Assembly: GCF_000285575.1 (NCBI RefSeq)
Contig: NZ_HE611050.1
Span: 1,106,802-1,167,192, forward strand
Source of the DNA: Clostridium senegalense JC122
GTDB lineage: Bacteria; Bacillota; Clostridia; Clostridiales; Clostridiaceae
Length of the DNA stretch: 60,391 nt
Direction of reading: 5' to 3'
The notes beneath the pieces are model-generated. The model worked only from the letters and a program-made list of their open reading frames with translations, searched no databases and was not told where the DNA came from. The first letter of the stretch is position 1. The number at the start of each line of letters is the position of its first letter. The position numbers and the translations under genes are program-made. Shown here piece after piece: positions 17,812 through 27,891 of the stretch.

Positions 17812-18642
17812 CTAAATTTTTCTCTTAATTTTAATTAAAATTTCTGTAACAAATTTATCTGTGTTTTTGGTTGTCCAATAATCTGTTACATATCTTTCAT
17901 AGGATTCTTCGCAGCATATATAATTATGATTTTTCGCCCACTCTTGCATTTTCATATAGGTTTCATTAATTGTTTCATGAGCTCCTATATGATAGCAAGC
18001 AACAGCCATCCATCCACCAAATTCCACACTTACTTCCTCTTTACACTTTAAAATTGTCTGTTGCATTATTCGTATATTATTGCACTTCCCATTAATTTTA
18101 TTTTTAAATGATGGGAAACATATAATTACAGGTCCTGTTACTGCATTATTCATATCATCTATATAATTGTTAAATTCTATGTTTATTATTGAATCCATAT
18201 AATCGTATTTAAAACTTTGATTTAAAAAAGTTAAAGTACGACTGTCTATGTATTTTACAGCCACATCACAAGCATTATTTTCAATTACCATCTGTGCCTC
18301 AACTATTAAATCATGCCAATCTTTAACTGATCTTTTTTTTAAATTTATCTCTTTCTCAAGTTCATCTAATTCATCAATTTTTTTTCTAAACCTTTTATCA
18401 AAGAAGTCATAGGTTGTCCCTTTTAAAAACTCTCTCATTTCCTCAAGTTTAAATCCACTTTGTTTATAATACTTTATCATAGGTACAGCTAATAAATTTT
18501 TCTTGCTATAGTATCTATAGCCACTTTCATTGGCTACTTTATCTGGAGATAATATTCCCATTTTGTCATAATATCTTAATGCTTTAGTAGTTATTTGACA
18601 TATTTCTCCAACTTTTCCTATTGAATATAATTCTTCTCCCAT
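17812..18642 (-). CDS. MerR-family transcriptional activator with effector domain
   Basis: A 276-residue regulator: residues about 4-75 are the MerR winged helix (YSIGKVGEICQITTKALRYYDKMGIL, SGYRYYSKKNLLAVPMIKYYKQSGFKLEEM), then a coiled-coil dimerisation helix, then a GyrI-like ligand-binding domain to the end (VSVEFGGWMAVACYHIGAHETINETYMKMQEWAKNH). This is the BmrR/BltR layout. I chose the ATG at 18642 because GGTGG lies seven bases before it; the ATG at 18684 has no site. It is oriented toward the cut operon, and two MerR-like promoters lie in between, so it is the likely choline-locus activator. The ligand is unknown. Confidence 0.9.
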   Translation of the reverse strand: MGEELYSIGKVGEICQITTKALRYYDKMGILSPDKVANESGYRYYSKKNLLAVPMIKYYKQSGFKLEEMREFLKGTTYDFFDKRFRKKIDELDELEKEINLKKRSVKDWHDLIVEAQMVIENNACDVAVKYIDSRTLTFLNQSFKYDYMDSIINIEFNNYIDDMNNAVTGPVIICFPSFKNKINGKCNNIRIMQQTILKCKEEVSVEFGGWMAVACYHIGAHETINETYMKMQEWAKNHNYICCEESYERYVTDYWTTKNTDKFVTEILIKIKRKI

Positions 18643-19440
18643 ACTAAGACCACCTTTTTTTATAATATTTTTAGCCTTTTTCAAATCTAAACTTGATAGA
18701 CTTTAAGACTTTGAAAACTTTATCAAAAAGAATTTCCTCAACTAACTGTCTAATATTTAACAATCCAAATTACAAATTAATAGAGGAATCCTTATTATTT
18801 AAGAAAATTAATTTTATATTTACAATGTTTATTAATATTTTAAATTTATTTAACAGAGACAAGAACTCTTTGTAATTTTCAAAATATTCGTCCTAAACTT
18901 ATATTCATTAAAATATCTAAGTAATTTCTCTATAATCTTTATTTAAAACTTTCTATTTTTGTTATGTGTTTAATACAACTACCACAGCTAATAAACTTAT
19001 AATTATAAGACAAATTTCTTTTAATAATAAGTAATGTAGATGAATTTTAAAATTATGATGTTACCAAAAATTATAAGGATGACTATGGTTTTAAAAATTT
19101 AATTCATATAATAAAAATTTTTAATAGAATTGAATTTTTAAATACACAGATTTCTTGATGATAAGAATATGCTTTTCATGAGAATTATAAATACTTAATT
19201 ATGTATATCTATTATAAATATAGTTTGATAGTTTTAAATAATTAATGGACAATGTCAAACCTTAAAATATAGTTTAAAATAATAGAAATTATAAAAAGAT
19301 AGCATTCTCCTTATAAATAATATTACTTATTCTCAACATAACTGTAAAGAAGAAACTCCTTCCATTTGTTTCCTATATATGGCATTTTAAATTTACATAT
19401 TTACTTTTAATCCATTTAAAAATTAAGATACTCAGTATGT
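18643..19440. other. gene-free AT-rich region
   Basis: About 800 bp with no frame having both a start and a ribosome binding site. Only short broken frames are present. It lies between the MerR gene and the first copy of the dispersed repeat. It may be a decayed gene, but I recognise nothing in it. Confidence 0.5.
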
Positions 19441-19592
19441 TATAGGAAAACAAGCTCAAATTTATTCAATAATCTTAAAATATTTTCATACAAGATAAAG
19501 TGTTGAATTGTAAGTGATTTGGAGCATCTAGCACTATTTAGGTATCCAAGTTTTGGAATGGACAATTTTTAAAATAGCCTTGGAATCCTATA
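19441..19592 (+). repeat. dispersed ~155-bp MITE-like repeat, copy A
   Basis: Begins TATAGGAAAACAAGCTC and ends TTGGAATCCTATA; the same element occurs at 34250, 45684, 49670 and 52005. This copy is the most diverged of the plus-strand ones: it lacks the AATTTAAA stretch near the left end and has a shortened CCAAG/CTTGG version of the internal hairpin. It carries no coding frame. Confidence 0.85.
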
Positions 19593-19890
19593 AACGCTTA
19601 TTTGTATTTTTAAAATAAAATCTATTTTAATTATATATTTTGCCGTCAAAGCTAAGGATTCGCAATAAACCTTTATTTATTAAAATATGTTAAAGTCATT
19701 ATATAATGCCAAATTTAATTTTACTTCTAATTAACATATTACTTTAATCAAAGTTAATAGTTTTAGTTGTTTAAATACATATGTTTTAAAATCTAAATTT
19801 AATTTTCTTAAATTGAATATATTTTTTATCATTATTTTTAATTATATTTTATTTTAACTAAATTTCTCACATTTTGCAAAACACATAAAA

Positions 19891-19914
19891 AAACCACTCA
19901 TTAATGAGTGGTTT
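19891..19914 (-). terminator. terminator of the alcohol dehydrogenase gene
   Basis: An 11-bp stem AAACCACTCAT with its complement around TA, flanked by A and T runs, 13 bp after the stop of the alcohol dehydrogenase. Confidence 0.88.
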
Positions 19915-19926
19915 AAAAACGATATT

Positions 19927-21069
19927 TTATTCAAAAATTTTATCTAAAACCATTAATAACTCTTCACTTGTTGTTTCTCTAGGATTTGCTGTTGTACAAA
20001 TATCCTTAAGAGCTGCATTAACAATTTCTTCTTTTAATGTTTGAGCTAAATTCATATCAGCACCTTGTTCTTTTAATGTTTTTGGAATCATTAATGTATT
20101 TTGAAGTTCTACAATACTTCTAATTAAATTATTAACGCCAATATGTACATTTGGTGCATGTAATTTTAATAATTTCGCAAGTCTTTGATATTTTTTAGCT
20201 GCTGTACTATATTCAACTTTAAAAGTATCTTTATTTAAATTAGCATTATATTCAATAACATGAGGAAGTATCATTGCATTACTTCTTCCATGAGAAATAT
20301 GTAACTTTCCACCTAATGCATGGGCTAAACTATGAGTAATACCAAGTCCAGCTGCATTAAAAGCCATACCTGCAAGACATGATGCATTATGAAGTTTTTC
20401 TCTTGCTACTATATCATTTCCATCAAGATAAGCCTGTGGTAAAAATCTGAAAGCTAAAGTTAAAGCTTTTTCTGCAAGTGCATCTGAAAAATCAGTAGCA
20501 TCATTTGCAACATACGCCTCTATAGCATGTGTAATTACATCCATTCCTGTATCAGCAGTTATAGCTTTAGGTACAGTTTTTACTAGTTCTGGATCAAGTA
20601 TAGCATAATCTGCAAGAAGAGATTTATCTGCAAGAGCATATTTTAATCCTTCTTGTTTATTGGTAATTACTGCATACTCTGTTACTTCTGAGCCTGTACC
20701 ACTTGTAGTAGGTATAGCATAGAATTCTTCTATTGAGCAAACCCCACCAGTAACTTTTTTTGCATATTCTCTAATAGCTTTAGCTCCGTCAATTGATGAT
20801 CCTCCACCAAGAGCTATAAGAACTTGTGCATTACAGCTTTGTAACTTTTGAATACCAGCAGCAACAACCTCTAAAGATGGATCTGGTACAATATCACTAT
20901 ATATAGCTACTTCGCAATTATCAAGTTTTTCTTGTATTTTTGCAGCTGTCCCTGAAGTTTCCATAAACTTATCACATACAATTAATACTTTCTTATTTTT
21001 AATTTCATTTAGTCTATCTAAAGAACCTTCTCCAAAATAAACATTTGTGTTAATACTAAATTCTTTCAT
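19927..21069 (-). CDS. BMC-type iron-containing alcohol dehydrogenase
   Basis: A 380-residue group III alcohol dehydrogenase of the EutG/PduQ type. The NAD-binding [12 protein letters not shown] and the [10 protein letters not shown] phosphate region are present, and metal ligands are seen in [26 protein letters not shown] and [10 protein letters not shown]. It should reduce acetaldehyde to ethanol and regenerate NAD+ for the acylating dehydrogenase. It is a separate unit with its own RBS and terminator about 1.3 kb before the MerR gene, so it may be co-regulated with but not co-transcribed in the cut operon. A general fermentation role is the alternative. Confidence 0.9.
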   Translation of the reverse strand: MKEFSINTNVYFGEGSLDRLNEIKNKKVLIVCDKFMETSGTAAKIQEKLDNCEVAIYSDIVPDPSLEVVAAGIQKLQSCNAQVLIALGGGSSIDGAKAIREYAKKVTGGVCSIEEFYAIPTTSGTGSEVTEYAVITNKQEGLKYALADKSLLADYAILDPELVKTVPKAITADTGMDVITHAIEAYVANDATDFSDALAEKALTLAFRFLPQAYLDGNDIVAREKLHNASCLAGMAFNAAGLGITHSLAHALGGKLHISHGRSNAMILPHVIEYNANLNKDTFKVEYSTAAKKYQRLAKLLKLHAPNVHIGVNNLIRSIVELQNTLMIPKTLKEQGADMNLAQTLKEEIVNAALKDICTTANPRETTSEELLMVLDKIFE

Positions 21070-21274
21070 ATCTCTCTTCTCCTATTAAAAAATATTTAAG
21101 ATATGAATGAAATTAGTTATTTTTAGTTTAAATATAAAATTAACTTACAATTTATAACAATCAAATTATAACAATCAAAGCAAGTCTATATAAACTTTGC
21201 TTATTTTATTATATCAATATTGCTTTCACAATACAATACTGTTAGAAAAGTCAATTTAATTTTAATTGCAAATG

Positions 21275-22519
21275 TTATCTTATTTGACCATTTCCAAATA
21301 TTATATACTTATTAGTAGTTAGTTCTTTAAGCCCCATCGGTCCCCTTGCATGTAGCTTTTGAGTGCTTATGCCTATTTCTGCCCCAAACCCAAATTCCTC
21401 TCCATCAGTAAATCTAGTAGATGCATTTACATAAACTGCCGCTGCATCTATTTGTTGATGAAATTTTTGAGTATTTTGGTAATCATTTGTTACTATAACT
21501 TCAGAATGTCCTGAACCATATTTATTTATGTGACTTATAGCTTCATCTATGTTTTTTACTATCTTTATACAAATTATATAATCTAGATACTCTTTATAAT
21601 AATCATCTTCATTAGCTTGTATTATATCATTTACTACTGCTATAGATTTTTCATCTCCTCTAACTTCTACTTTTCTTTTTCTTAATTCTTCTACTATTAC
21701 TGGAATAAACTCTTTTGCTATATTTTCATGAACAAGCAATTTTTCTTCAGCATTACAAACTGCTGGTCTACTAGTTTTTGCATTTATGACTATTTCTTTT
21801 GCCATTTCCAAGTCGCTATTTTCATCAACATAAACATGGCAATTTCCTGTTCCTGTCTCTATTACTGGCACTGTTGCATTTTCTACCACTGACTTTATTA
21901 ATCCTGCTCCCCCTCTTGGTATTAACACATCTATATATTCATTTAATTTCATCATACTTTTAACAGTTTCTCTGCTTGTATCTTCTATCAATTGAATACA
22001 TTCTGTTGGCAACTGAGTTTTTTCTAATGCTTTTTTTAATACTTTTATAATTTTTTTATTAGAATTTATAGCCTCACTACCACCTCTTAATATTGTTACA
22101 TTACCAGATTTTATACATAACCCTACTGCATCACAAGTTACATTTGGTCTTGCTTCATATATTATTCCTATCACACCAAGTGGCACTCTTTTCTTACCTA
22201 TTTGTAATCCATTTGGTCTAGTTATTATAGAAGTCACTTCCCCTACAGGATCTTCTAGACCTGCTACTTGCTTTAAACCTTTACTCATTCCTTTAATTCT
22301 GTCTTCATTTAAAAGCAATCTATCTATCATTGCTTCTGATGTTCCCTTATTTCTTGCATTTTCTATGTCAATTTTATTTGCTGCTATTATTTCACTAATA
22401 TTTTCTAATAATGCTTTTGACATCTCATTTAATGCTTCATTTTTTTTATTTGTTGAAATATTTGATAATATGTACGAAGCTTCTTTTGCTTTTTTACCTT
22501 TTAAAATTAACTCTTCCAT
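21275..22519 (-). CDS. proA: glutamate-5-semialdehyde dehydrogenase (gamma-glutamyl phosphate reductase)
   Basis: A 414-residue ProA, second step of proline synthesis: NADPH-dependent reduction of gamma-glutamyl phosphate. The catalytic cysteine is in [14 protein letters not shown], and the signature [21 protein letters not shown] is complete. It is full length and starts after GGGAG. It follows proB by 26 bp and is in the same operon. ProA is an aldehyde-dehydrogenase relative but clearly not a BMC enzyme. Confidence 0.97.
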   Translation of the reverse strand: MEELILKGKKAKEASYILSNISTNKKNEALNEMSKALLENISEIIAANKIDIENARNKGTSEAMIDRLLLNEDRIKGMSKGLKQVAGLEDPVGEVTSIITRPNGLQIGKKRVPLGVIGIIYEARPNVTCDAVGLCIKSGNVTILRGGSEAINSNKKIIKVLKKALEKTQLPTECIQLIEDTSRETVKSMMKLNEYIDVLIPRGGAGLIKSVVENATVPVIETGTGNCHVYVDENSDLEMAKEIVINAKTSRPAVCNAEEKLLVHENIAKEFIPVIVEELRKRKVEVRGDEKSIAVVNDIIQANEDDYYKEYLDYIICIKIVKNIDEAISHINKYGSGHSEVIVTNDYQNTQKFHQQIDAAAVYVNASTRFTDGEEFGFGAEIGISTQKLHARGPMGLKELTTNKYIIFGNGQIR

Positions 22520-22545
22520 ATAAAATTTCTCCCTTTATATCTTGT

Positions 22546-23358
22546 CTATTTTTCTTTTCCTAAAAATAAAGTCCCTACATCTTCCCCATTTAATATATCA
22601 ATAAGTATACCTGGGTCTTTTCCATTTGCTAATACCATATTGGTACTATTTTCAGTTACAATTTTTGCTGCATGTATTTTAGTTTCCATACCACCTGTAC
22701 CTAAATTACTTCCCGCACCATCTGCAAAACTTTGCACTTCTTTAGTTATAGATTTTACTTCCTTTATAAGTTTTGCATCTTTATTTGTTCTTGGATTAGA
22801 ATCATAAAATCCATCAATATCTGATAGTATTATAAGAAGATTCGCATCTACTATAGTAGACACTATTGCTGCTAAATTATCATTATCTCCAAATCTAGAT
22901 ACATTTTCAATTTCATCTATAGACACACTATCATTTTCATTTACTATTGGAATTATTCTACTTTCTAACAAAGTTTCAAAAGTATTTGCAACATTATTTC
23001 TACTTCTTTCGCATTCTATAATATCTCTTGTTAAAAGTATTTGACCTACTGAATATCCATACTCTCCAAATAATTTACTATAAATATTCATAAGGGCTAC
23101 TTGTCCAACAGATGCTGCTGCCTGTTTTTCTCTAATAGTTTTAGGTCTTTCCTTTAAGTTCATCTTGCTTACACCTACTCCTATTGATCCAGATGTTACA
23201 AGAATTACTTCTTTCCCACTATTTATTAAATCTGATATTGACATAGCTATCTTTTCAATTCTTCTTAAATTTATATTTCCATTGTCATAGGTTAAGGTTG
23301 ATGTTCCAATTTTTATAACTATTCTTTTTGAGTTTTTAATGTTTTCACGATATTTCAT
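22546..23358 (-). CDS. proB: glutamate 5-kinase
   Basis: A 270-residue ProB without the C-terminal PUA domain seen in longer versions. It phosphorylates glutamate as the first step of proline synthesis. Amino-acid-kinase motifs IVIKIGTSTLTYD, VTSGSIGVG, PIVNENDSVS and GTGGMETKI(H)AAKI are visible. GAGGAAAGAG lies before the ATG. First gene of the proBA pair; I saw no T-box or riboswitch in front of it. Confidence 0.97.
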   Translation of the reverse strand: MKYRENIKNSKRIVIKIGTSTLTYDNGNINLRRIEKIAMSISDLINSGKEVILVTSGSIGVGVSKMNLKERPKTIREKQAAASVGQVALMNIYSKLFGEYGYSVGQILLTRDIIECERSRNNVANTFETLLESRIIPIVNENDSVSIDEIENVSRFGDNDNLAAIVSTIVDANLLIILSDIDGFYDSNPRTNKDAKLIKEVKSITKEVQSFADGAGSNLGTGGMETKIHAAKIVTENSTNMVLANGKDPGILIDILNGEDVGTLFLGKEK

Positions 23359-23761
23359 TTCTCTTTCCTCTTAAGTTCCCTTCAATAATTTTATATTTAA
23401 ATAAATTTTATAATATATATTATCATAAAAATATAAGTAGTTTATTAACATATTGTGCATAATATTAAATATTTTTTAATTTTACTAAATATACATTATA
23501 AATTTTATATTTTCCTCCATTTTAAATTTTTTCATAATTTACTTTTTTATTTTTCAATTACATTTAGTTAGTACATTATATAAAAGGCTAACTTTTTTAT
23601 AAAAAATTTAAAAATCATTATATTTTTTACTCATAATAATATGTAAATTAACTAATTATAAATATATATTTAAAAATTTATAATTTCAAGAATTTTTAAC
23701 ACTTATAAGCACAATTACTAAATTATTATCATAACATTTACAACTTAGGAGGAAAATTTAT
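23359..23761. other. divergent intergenic region proB / YitT gene
   Basis: Four hundred AT-rich bases between two divergent genes. They must hold both promoters, but the composition offers too many -10-like hexamers to choose one. I see no conserved RNA motif. Confidence 0.4.
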
Positions 23762-24622
23762 ATGGATACGAAAGTTTTAGACAAAGCTAACATTATAGAT
23801 TTATTATTTATTATATTAGGAAGTTTTATAAGTTCAATCGGAATAAATATGTTTTTAATACATGCTAAGCTTTTAAGTGGTGGTGTTACCGGTGTAGCTC
23901 TTATATTTCAATACTTATTCAAAATTCAAGCTGGATACATAATTCTTTTATTAAATATTCCCTTATTTATCTTAAGCTTTACAAAATTAGATAAAAAATT
24001 CACTCTATATTCTTTGGTAGGAACACTATCTTTATCTTTATCATTAATATTAACAAGCTCTATATCTGATATTCTGGATATAACAGACACATTGCTTTAC
24101 TGTTTATATGGTGGAGTTCTTAATGGAATAGGCTTTGGACTAATATTTGCACATCATGGTTCTACTGGTGGATTTGATATAATTTCTATGTTAATTAAAA
24201 GAAAACACACCACTCTAAACATAGGTAAAATTTCTTTTGGTATAAATTTAATTATTGTTAGTATCAGTGCTTTTGTATTCGGAATAACTAGTGCCTTATA
24301 TACGTTAATAGCTATGTATACAACTGCTTTTGTCCTTGATAATGTAGTTAAAGGATTAAATCAAACAAAATCTGTTTTCATTATTACTAATAAAGAGGAC
24401 TTGGTAGCAAATTTTTTAATGAAAAATCTACATAGAGGAGTTACTTATCTTTATGGTGAAGGTGCTTATAGTAAAGACCAAAGAAGAATCCTTTATTGTA
24501 TTATACCTTTAAGTCAATTACCCGAACTTAAAAATATAGTCACTTCTATAGATGAAAAAGCCTTTATCTCTATTTCAGATACATCTGAGGTTCATGGCAG
24601 AGGATTTAAACAAAGTTTATAA
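23762..24622 (+). CDS. YitT-family membrane protein (DUF161/DUF2179)
   Basis: A 286-residue protein with five or six hydrophobic helices in residues about 10-200 (LLFIILGSFISSIGINMFLI, GGVTGVALIFQYL, GFGLIFAHHGSTGGFDIIS) and a C-terminal cytoplasmic DUF2179 domain (TKSVFIITNKEDLVANFL... RGVTYLYGEGAYSKDQRRILYCII). The family is common in Firmicutes; its transport role is not settled. AGGAGG lies 8 bases before the ATG. One of the few plus-strand genes here; it has its own terminator. Confidence 0.92.
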   Translation: MDTKVLDKANIIDLLFIILGSFISSIGINMFLIHAKLLSGGVTGVALIFQYLFKIQAGYIILLLNIPLFILSFTKLDKKFTLYSLVGTLSLSLSLILTSSISDILDITDTLLYCLYGGVLNGIGFGLIFAHHGSTGGFDIISMLIKRKHTTLNIGKISFGINLIIVSISAFVFGITSALYTLIAMYTTAFVLDNVVKGLNQTKSVFIITNKEDLVANFLMKNLHRGVTYLYGEGAYSKDQRRILYCIIPLSQLPELKNIVTSIDEKAFISISDTSEVHGRGFKQSL

Positions 24623-24628
24623 AGTCAA

Positions 24629-24664
24629 AAACTATGCTAAAATTTTAAATTAGCATAGTTTTTT
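24629..24664 (+). terminator. terminator after the YitT gene
   Basis: An 11-bp stem AACTATGCTAA with its complement, followed by a T-run on the plus strand, starting 7 bp after the stop. Confidence 0.9.
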
Positions 24665-24773
24665 ATTATTTTTTTCATATATAAACATAAAATATTTCTT
24701 TCTTATATTATATAATTTTACCTTTATAATAAAAAGGAGCACTACAAATAATCTACACTATCCGTATTTAATA

Positions 24774-25733
24774 TTAATTACTAAATAATCCAGCACCTTT
24801 TATAATTTCCTGCTCTCTAAATAAACTTGAAACAGCATAATTATAATCATTTAAATTTTGTGCCTTCTTTATTTTCTTAGCATACTTTTTATTATCAGAA
24901 AATATGTAAATCATATATCCCCATAGTTCTTTCATTCTAAATAGAGCATTTCTATGTTCATTAAATAATTCTATATATTTATGTAAAATTTCATCATGAA
25001 AATCTTTTAATACTTCTTTATCTATACTAGTATTATTTTTTATCCCATTAATTAATCCTGGATTGGCTAATACTCCTCTTCCTAACATCAATGTTTTTAC
25101 TTGTGGAAAATTTTTTATTAGTTTAGTATAATCATCAACAGTAAAAATATCTCCATTATAGCATATTGGGTTACTGCTTAAAGATAATGCATCTTTAAAT
25201 ACATCTAAATTCGGTTTATTTCCATAAAAATCTTTTTGTGTTCTAGGGTGAATAATTAATTCTTCCATAGGATATTTATTATAAATCTTTATTAAATCAT
25301 AAAACTCTTCTGGATTATCTTTTCCTATTCTAGTTTTTATAGAAATTTTCATATCATCTATTTTAAATATTTCATCTAAAAACCTATCAAGTTCTTCTCT
25401 TTTAGCTAGAAATCCTGAACCTCTATTTTTTGACACAACCGTTCCAGCAGGACATCCTAAATTTAAATTAATCTCATTATAACCTAATTGTTGTAACTTT
25501 CTAGCAGTGATAATAAATCCCTCTGAATCGTTAGTAAGTATTTGAGGAACTATACTCATTCCTTTATTGTTCTCTGGCAAAATGTCTCTTAATTCTTTAG
25601 TTTTAAGACTTCTACTTGTATTTGGAACAATAAAAGGTGTAAAGTATTTATCAATATTATGAAAAAATTTCTCATAAGAATTTCTATATATATATCCTGT
25701 GATTCCTTCCATTGGTGCTAAATAATTTTTCAT
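24774..25733 (-). CDS. tRNA-dihydrouridine synthase
   Basis: A 319-residue FMN-dependent Dus enzyme that reduces uridines in the tRNA D-loop. The barrel start YLAPMEGITGYIYR, the catalytic-cysteine motif NLGCPAGTVVSKNRGSGFL, SIKTRIG, and IHPRTQKDFYG are present, and LMLGRGVLANPGLI follows. I chose the ATG at 25733 because AAAGGAG is 6 bases upstream; the longer frame has no site. Which Dus subgroup it belongs to is not clear from motifs. Confidence 0.93.
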   Translation of the reverse strand: MKNYLAPMEGITGYIYRNSYEKFFHNIDKYFTPFIVPNTSRSLKTKELRDILPENNKGMSIVPQILTNDSEGFIITARKLQQLGYNEINLNLGCPAGTVVSKNRGSGFLAKREELDRFLDEIFKIDDMKISIKTRIGKDNPEEFYDLIKIYNKYPMEELIIHPRTQKDFYGNKPNLDVFKDALSLSSNPICYNGDIFTVDDYTKLIKNFPQVKTLMLGRGVLANPGLINGIKNNTSIDKEVLKDFHDEILHKYIELFNEHRNALFRMKELWGYMIYIFSDNKKYAKKIKKAQNLNDYNYAVSSLFREQEIIKGAGLFSN

Positions 25734-25813
25734 AACTAACTCCTTTATAAATATTCTAAAAAACATTATATCAGCATTCTTTTTTCTTATCTACTTAATG
25801 TTAAATATAAATA

Positions 25814-25869
25814 AGGCTACAAACCATTTATTTGTCTACAGCCTGAGATAGACTCATAAGAGTCTATCT
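25814..25869 (-). terminator. paired hairpins after the HAD-phosphatase gene
   Basis: A perfect 10-bp stem AGATAGACTC with its complement (25846-25869), followed on the minus strand by a weaker AGGCT...AGCCT stem and a T-rich stretch. Together they probably terminate the CitE/PRTase/HAD operon. Confidence 0.65.
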
Positions 25870-25897
25870 AATTAAAGCTAATTTTTTAAACTAAAAA

Positions 25898-26653
25898 TCA
25901 CATTAATAAGATATAATCTTCTATTTTATTTAACAATTCTTCTGTTGAATATATTCCCGCTTGTCTTGTAACTATAGCTCCTTTATGACTAAAACTACTA
26001 TGATTAGGTAATATGGCCTGCCCCCTCTTTGTAAACTCCCTGTCAACCTCACTATCTCCTGCTGTTACTAATTTATTTATATTAAATTTTCTTATTATAT
26101 AATCTACAGCTTTTATTTTGTTTATCTCACTATTCATTACAAAAACCTTTGATGCCATTTTAAATACTGAAAAATCATCTCCAAATTCATTATATAAAAC
26201 TTTATATCCATCATAGGCTTTATCATCATTTGCAAATTTTACAATTACATAAAAATCTTCTACATTCATAATATCTTCATATTTAATATTTAAACTTTCT
26301 ATATGTTGTATATTATTTTTAAGCTCATATAACTTTATAAAACTTCTCATATACTTATCCCATTCTAAATCTAAATTACCATTTATATATATTTGTGCCC
26401 CATTTATACATATTATTATTTTAGGACTATATTCTTTTATAAAATTAACTCTTAATATTTGTTCAATACTCCTCATTGTACAAGGTACAAATATGAAATT
26501 TTCCAATTTTAATAGTTCTTGAAGCTTATTATAACTAACTTCTGTCATGTAAGTTATTTCTCTATCCCCACTATACTCTACGCACTTAAATCCTTTATTT
26601 CTTGAATGAATAATAGTTCTATCTAAATCTGTTATTAAATATAACTTTTCCAT
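25898..26653 (-). CDS. HAD-superfamily phosphatase of a Ter-type biosynthetic module
   Basis: A 251-residue Cof-like HAD hydrolase: motif I LITDLDRTIIHS (Asp9, Asp11), a type II cap in the middle, and motif IV VTAGDSEVDREFTKRG. Third gene of an operon with a CitE-like lyase and a phosphoribosyltransferase-TRSP protein. Comparative genomics of tellurite-resistance clusters describes such HAD proteins as part of a pathway to a nucleoside-like metabolite. The natural substrate is unknown. GAGGG precedes the start. Confidence 0.85.
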   Translation of the reverse strand: MEKLYLITDLDRTIIHSRNKGFKCVEYSGDREITYMTEVSYNKLQELLKLENFIFVPCTMRSIEQILRVNFIKEYSPKIIICINGAQIYINGNLDLEWDKYMRSFIKLYELKNNIQHIESLNIKYEDIMNVEDFYVIVKFANDDKAYDGYKVLYNEFGDDFSVFKMASKVFVMNSEINKIKAVDYIIRKFNINKLVTAGDSEVDREFTKRGQAILPNHSSFSHKGAIVTRQAGIYSTEELLNKIEDYILLM

Positions 26654-26697
26654 CTTAACTCTTACCCTCTTTAATTATAGATATATTTTAATTTGTT

Positions 26698-27891
26698 TTA
26701 AGGCTTTACTATAATTAGATTTTTTGTAAGTTTTACATCTAAGTTGTCCTCTGTAATTAAAACTACTTTATCATAATTTTCTTCCATATCAGATTTATTA
26801 TATAAATAATATTTAATTCCATTATGGTAGAAAATATTTTTCTCCTTAATTGGATAACCTTTTTTATCATTACAATAAATAGGACTTCTCGTAGTACTTT
26901 TAAAATACACATCACCTTTAATATATGATGCTATTCTTGATGGAATATAAATATTCTCTCCATGCCCTAATACTAATATTTTTTCATTCTTTTCCAATAA
27001 CTCTTCAACCCTACATGCTGCCTTAATGCACTCCTCTTCTGATTTTTGAATTTCGTTAAAATCCATTCCAAATTTTCCTGTAAATTTTAAATGTTCTCCT
27101 GTTCTTGTTAATACCTTTAGATTATTTATAGAAACTTTTTCATCTAATAGATTTTCCTCACTATCATAAAAAATCTCTTTGTTTTCTATCTTAATATCAG
27201 CTGATATTAAAGCTTTAACTTCTATTTCTATATTGTTTTCTTTTATAAAATTCTCTAACAAATTTCTATACTCTAAATTTCTTAAATCTAAAACACTCAA
27301 AATAGTATATTTTCTAACATTTGTAGTTCTTTTTAATTCTCTTATTATGTTTATCATAGATTTTCCAGTGGTAATCTCATCATCAACTAAAATTATTCTA
27401 TCTGCTTCTTTTAATTTATATGACTTTTCTGGAAAACATTTGTGAGTAGTGGCATGAGAATGTTCTTCTTCAAAATTCAATAAGGATTTTTTATCTTTAA
27501 ATTCTTCTCTTGTAGTTGTAATATAGTAAGAGTTTTCTATAGCTGCTGCTACTGCCATTCCAAGGCCAGTAGCAGTTTCTGCAAACCCTAAAATTGCTAC
27601 ATTTTCTTTAGTCCTGTAAGTTAACTTCATCGCCTCTTTAACTTGTTTTTCAAAACTATTTGGGCTTTTTAAATAATTTATAAGAATATTTGTGCCATCA
27701 TTTCTTCCATATATAGTAGAGGCTAATAAAAAACCTATAGCTTTGCAAACATCTGGTTTTACCTCTATATGTTTACCTAAAACTTTACTTATGAATAAAA
27801 AATTTCTCTTACTATTATTAATTCTATTTCCTATTGAAATTAAATCATCTATATTCATTCCATATATGTTTTCTCTTATTTTAACCTTCAC
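26698..27891 (-). CDS. phosphoribosyltransferase with C-terminal TRSP domain
   Basis: A 397-residue two-domain protein. Residues about 45-245 are a type I phosphoribosyltransferase with the PRPP loop ILVDDEITTGKS (residues 169-178 VDDEITTGKS) and the flexible part HSHATTHK. Residues about 265-397 are a TRSP domain, including the family-naming TRSP (334-337) and LGHGENIYIPSRIA. This fusion is typical of Ter-associated biosynthetic modules. Start is a GTG overlapping the stop of the CitE-like gene (GTGA). It probably attaches or removes a ribose phosphate on an unidentified base-like molecule. Confidence 0.87.
   Translation of the reverse strand: MKVKIRENIYGMNIDDLISIGNRINNSKRNFLFISKVLGKHIEVKPDVCKAIGFLLASTIYGRNDGTNILINYLKSPNSFEKQVKEAMKLTYRTKENVAILGFAETATGLGMAVAAAIENSYYITTTREEFKDKKSLLNFEEEHSHATTHKCFPEKSYKLKEADRIILVDDEITTGKSMINIIRELKRTTNVRKYTILSVLDLRNLEYRNLLENFIKENNIEIEVKALISADIKIENKEIFYDSEENLLDEKVSINNLKVLTRTGEHLKFTGKFGMDFNEIQKSEEECIKAACRVEELLEKNEKILVLGHGENIYIPSRIASYIKGDVYFKSTTRSPIYCNDKKGYPIKEKNIFYHNGIKYYLYNKSDMEENYDKVVLITEDNLDVKLTKNLIIVKP

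Noticed and set aside
18693-18875. 60-codon plus-strand frame
   Set aside because: No RBS, AT-driven composition, no resemblance to a protein.
19000-19400. Possible decayed gene between the MerR gene and the alcohol dehydrogenase
   Set aside because: Only short scattered frames; nothing matches a family I can name.
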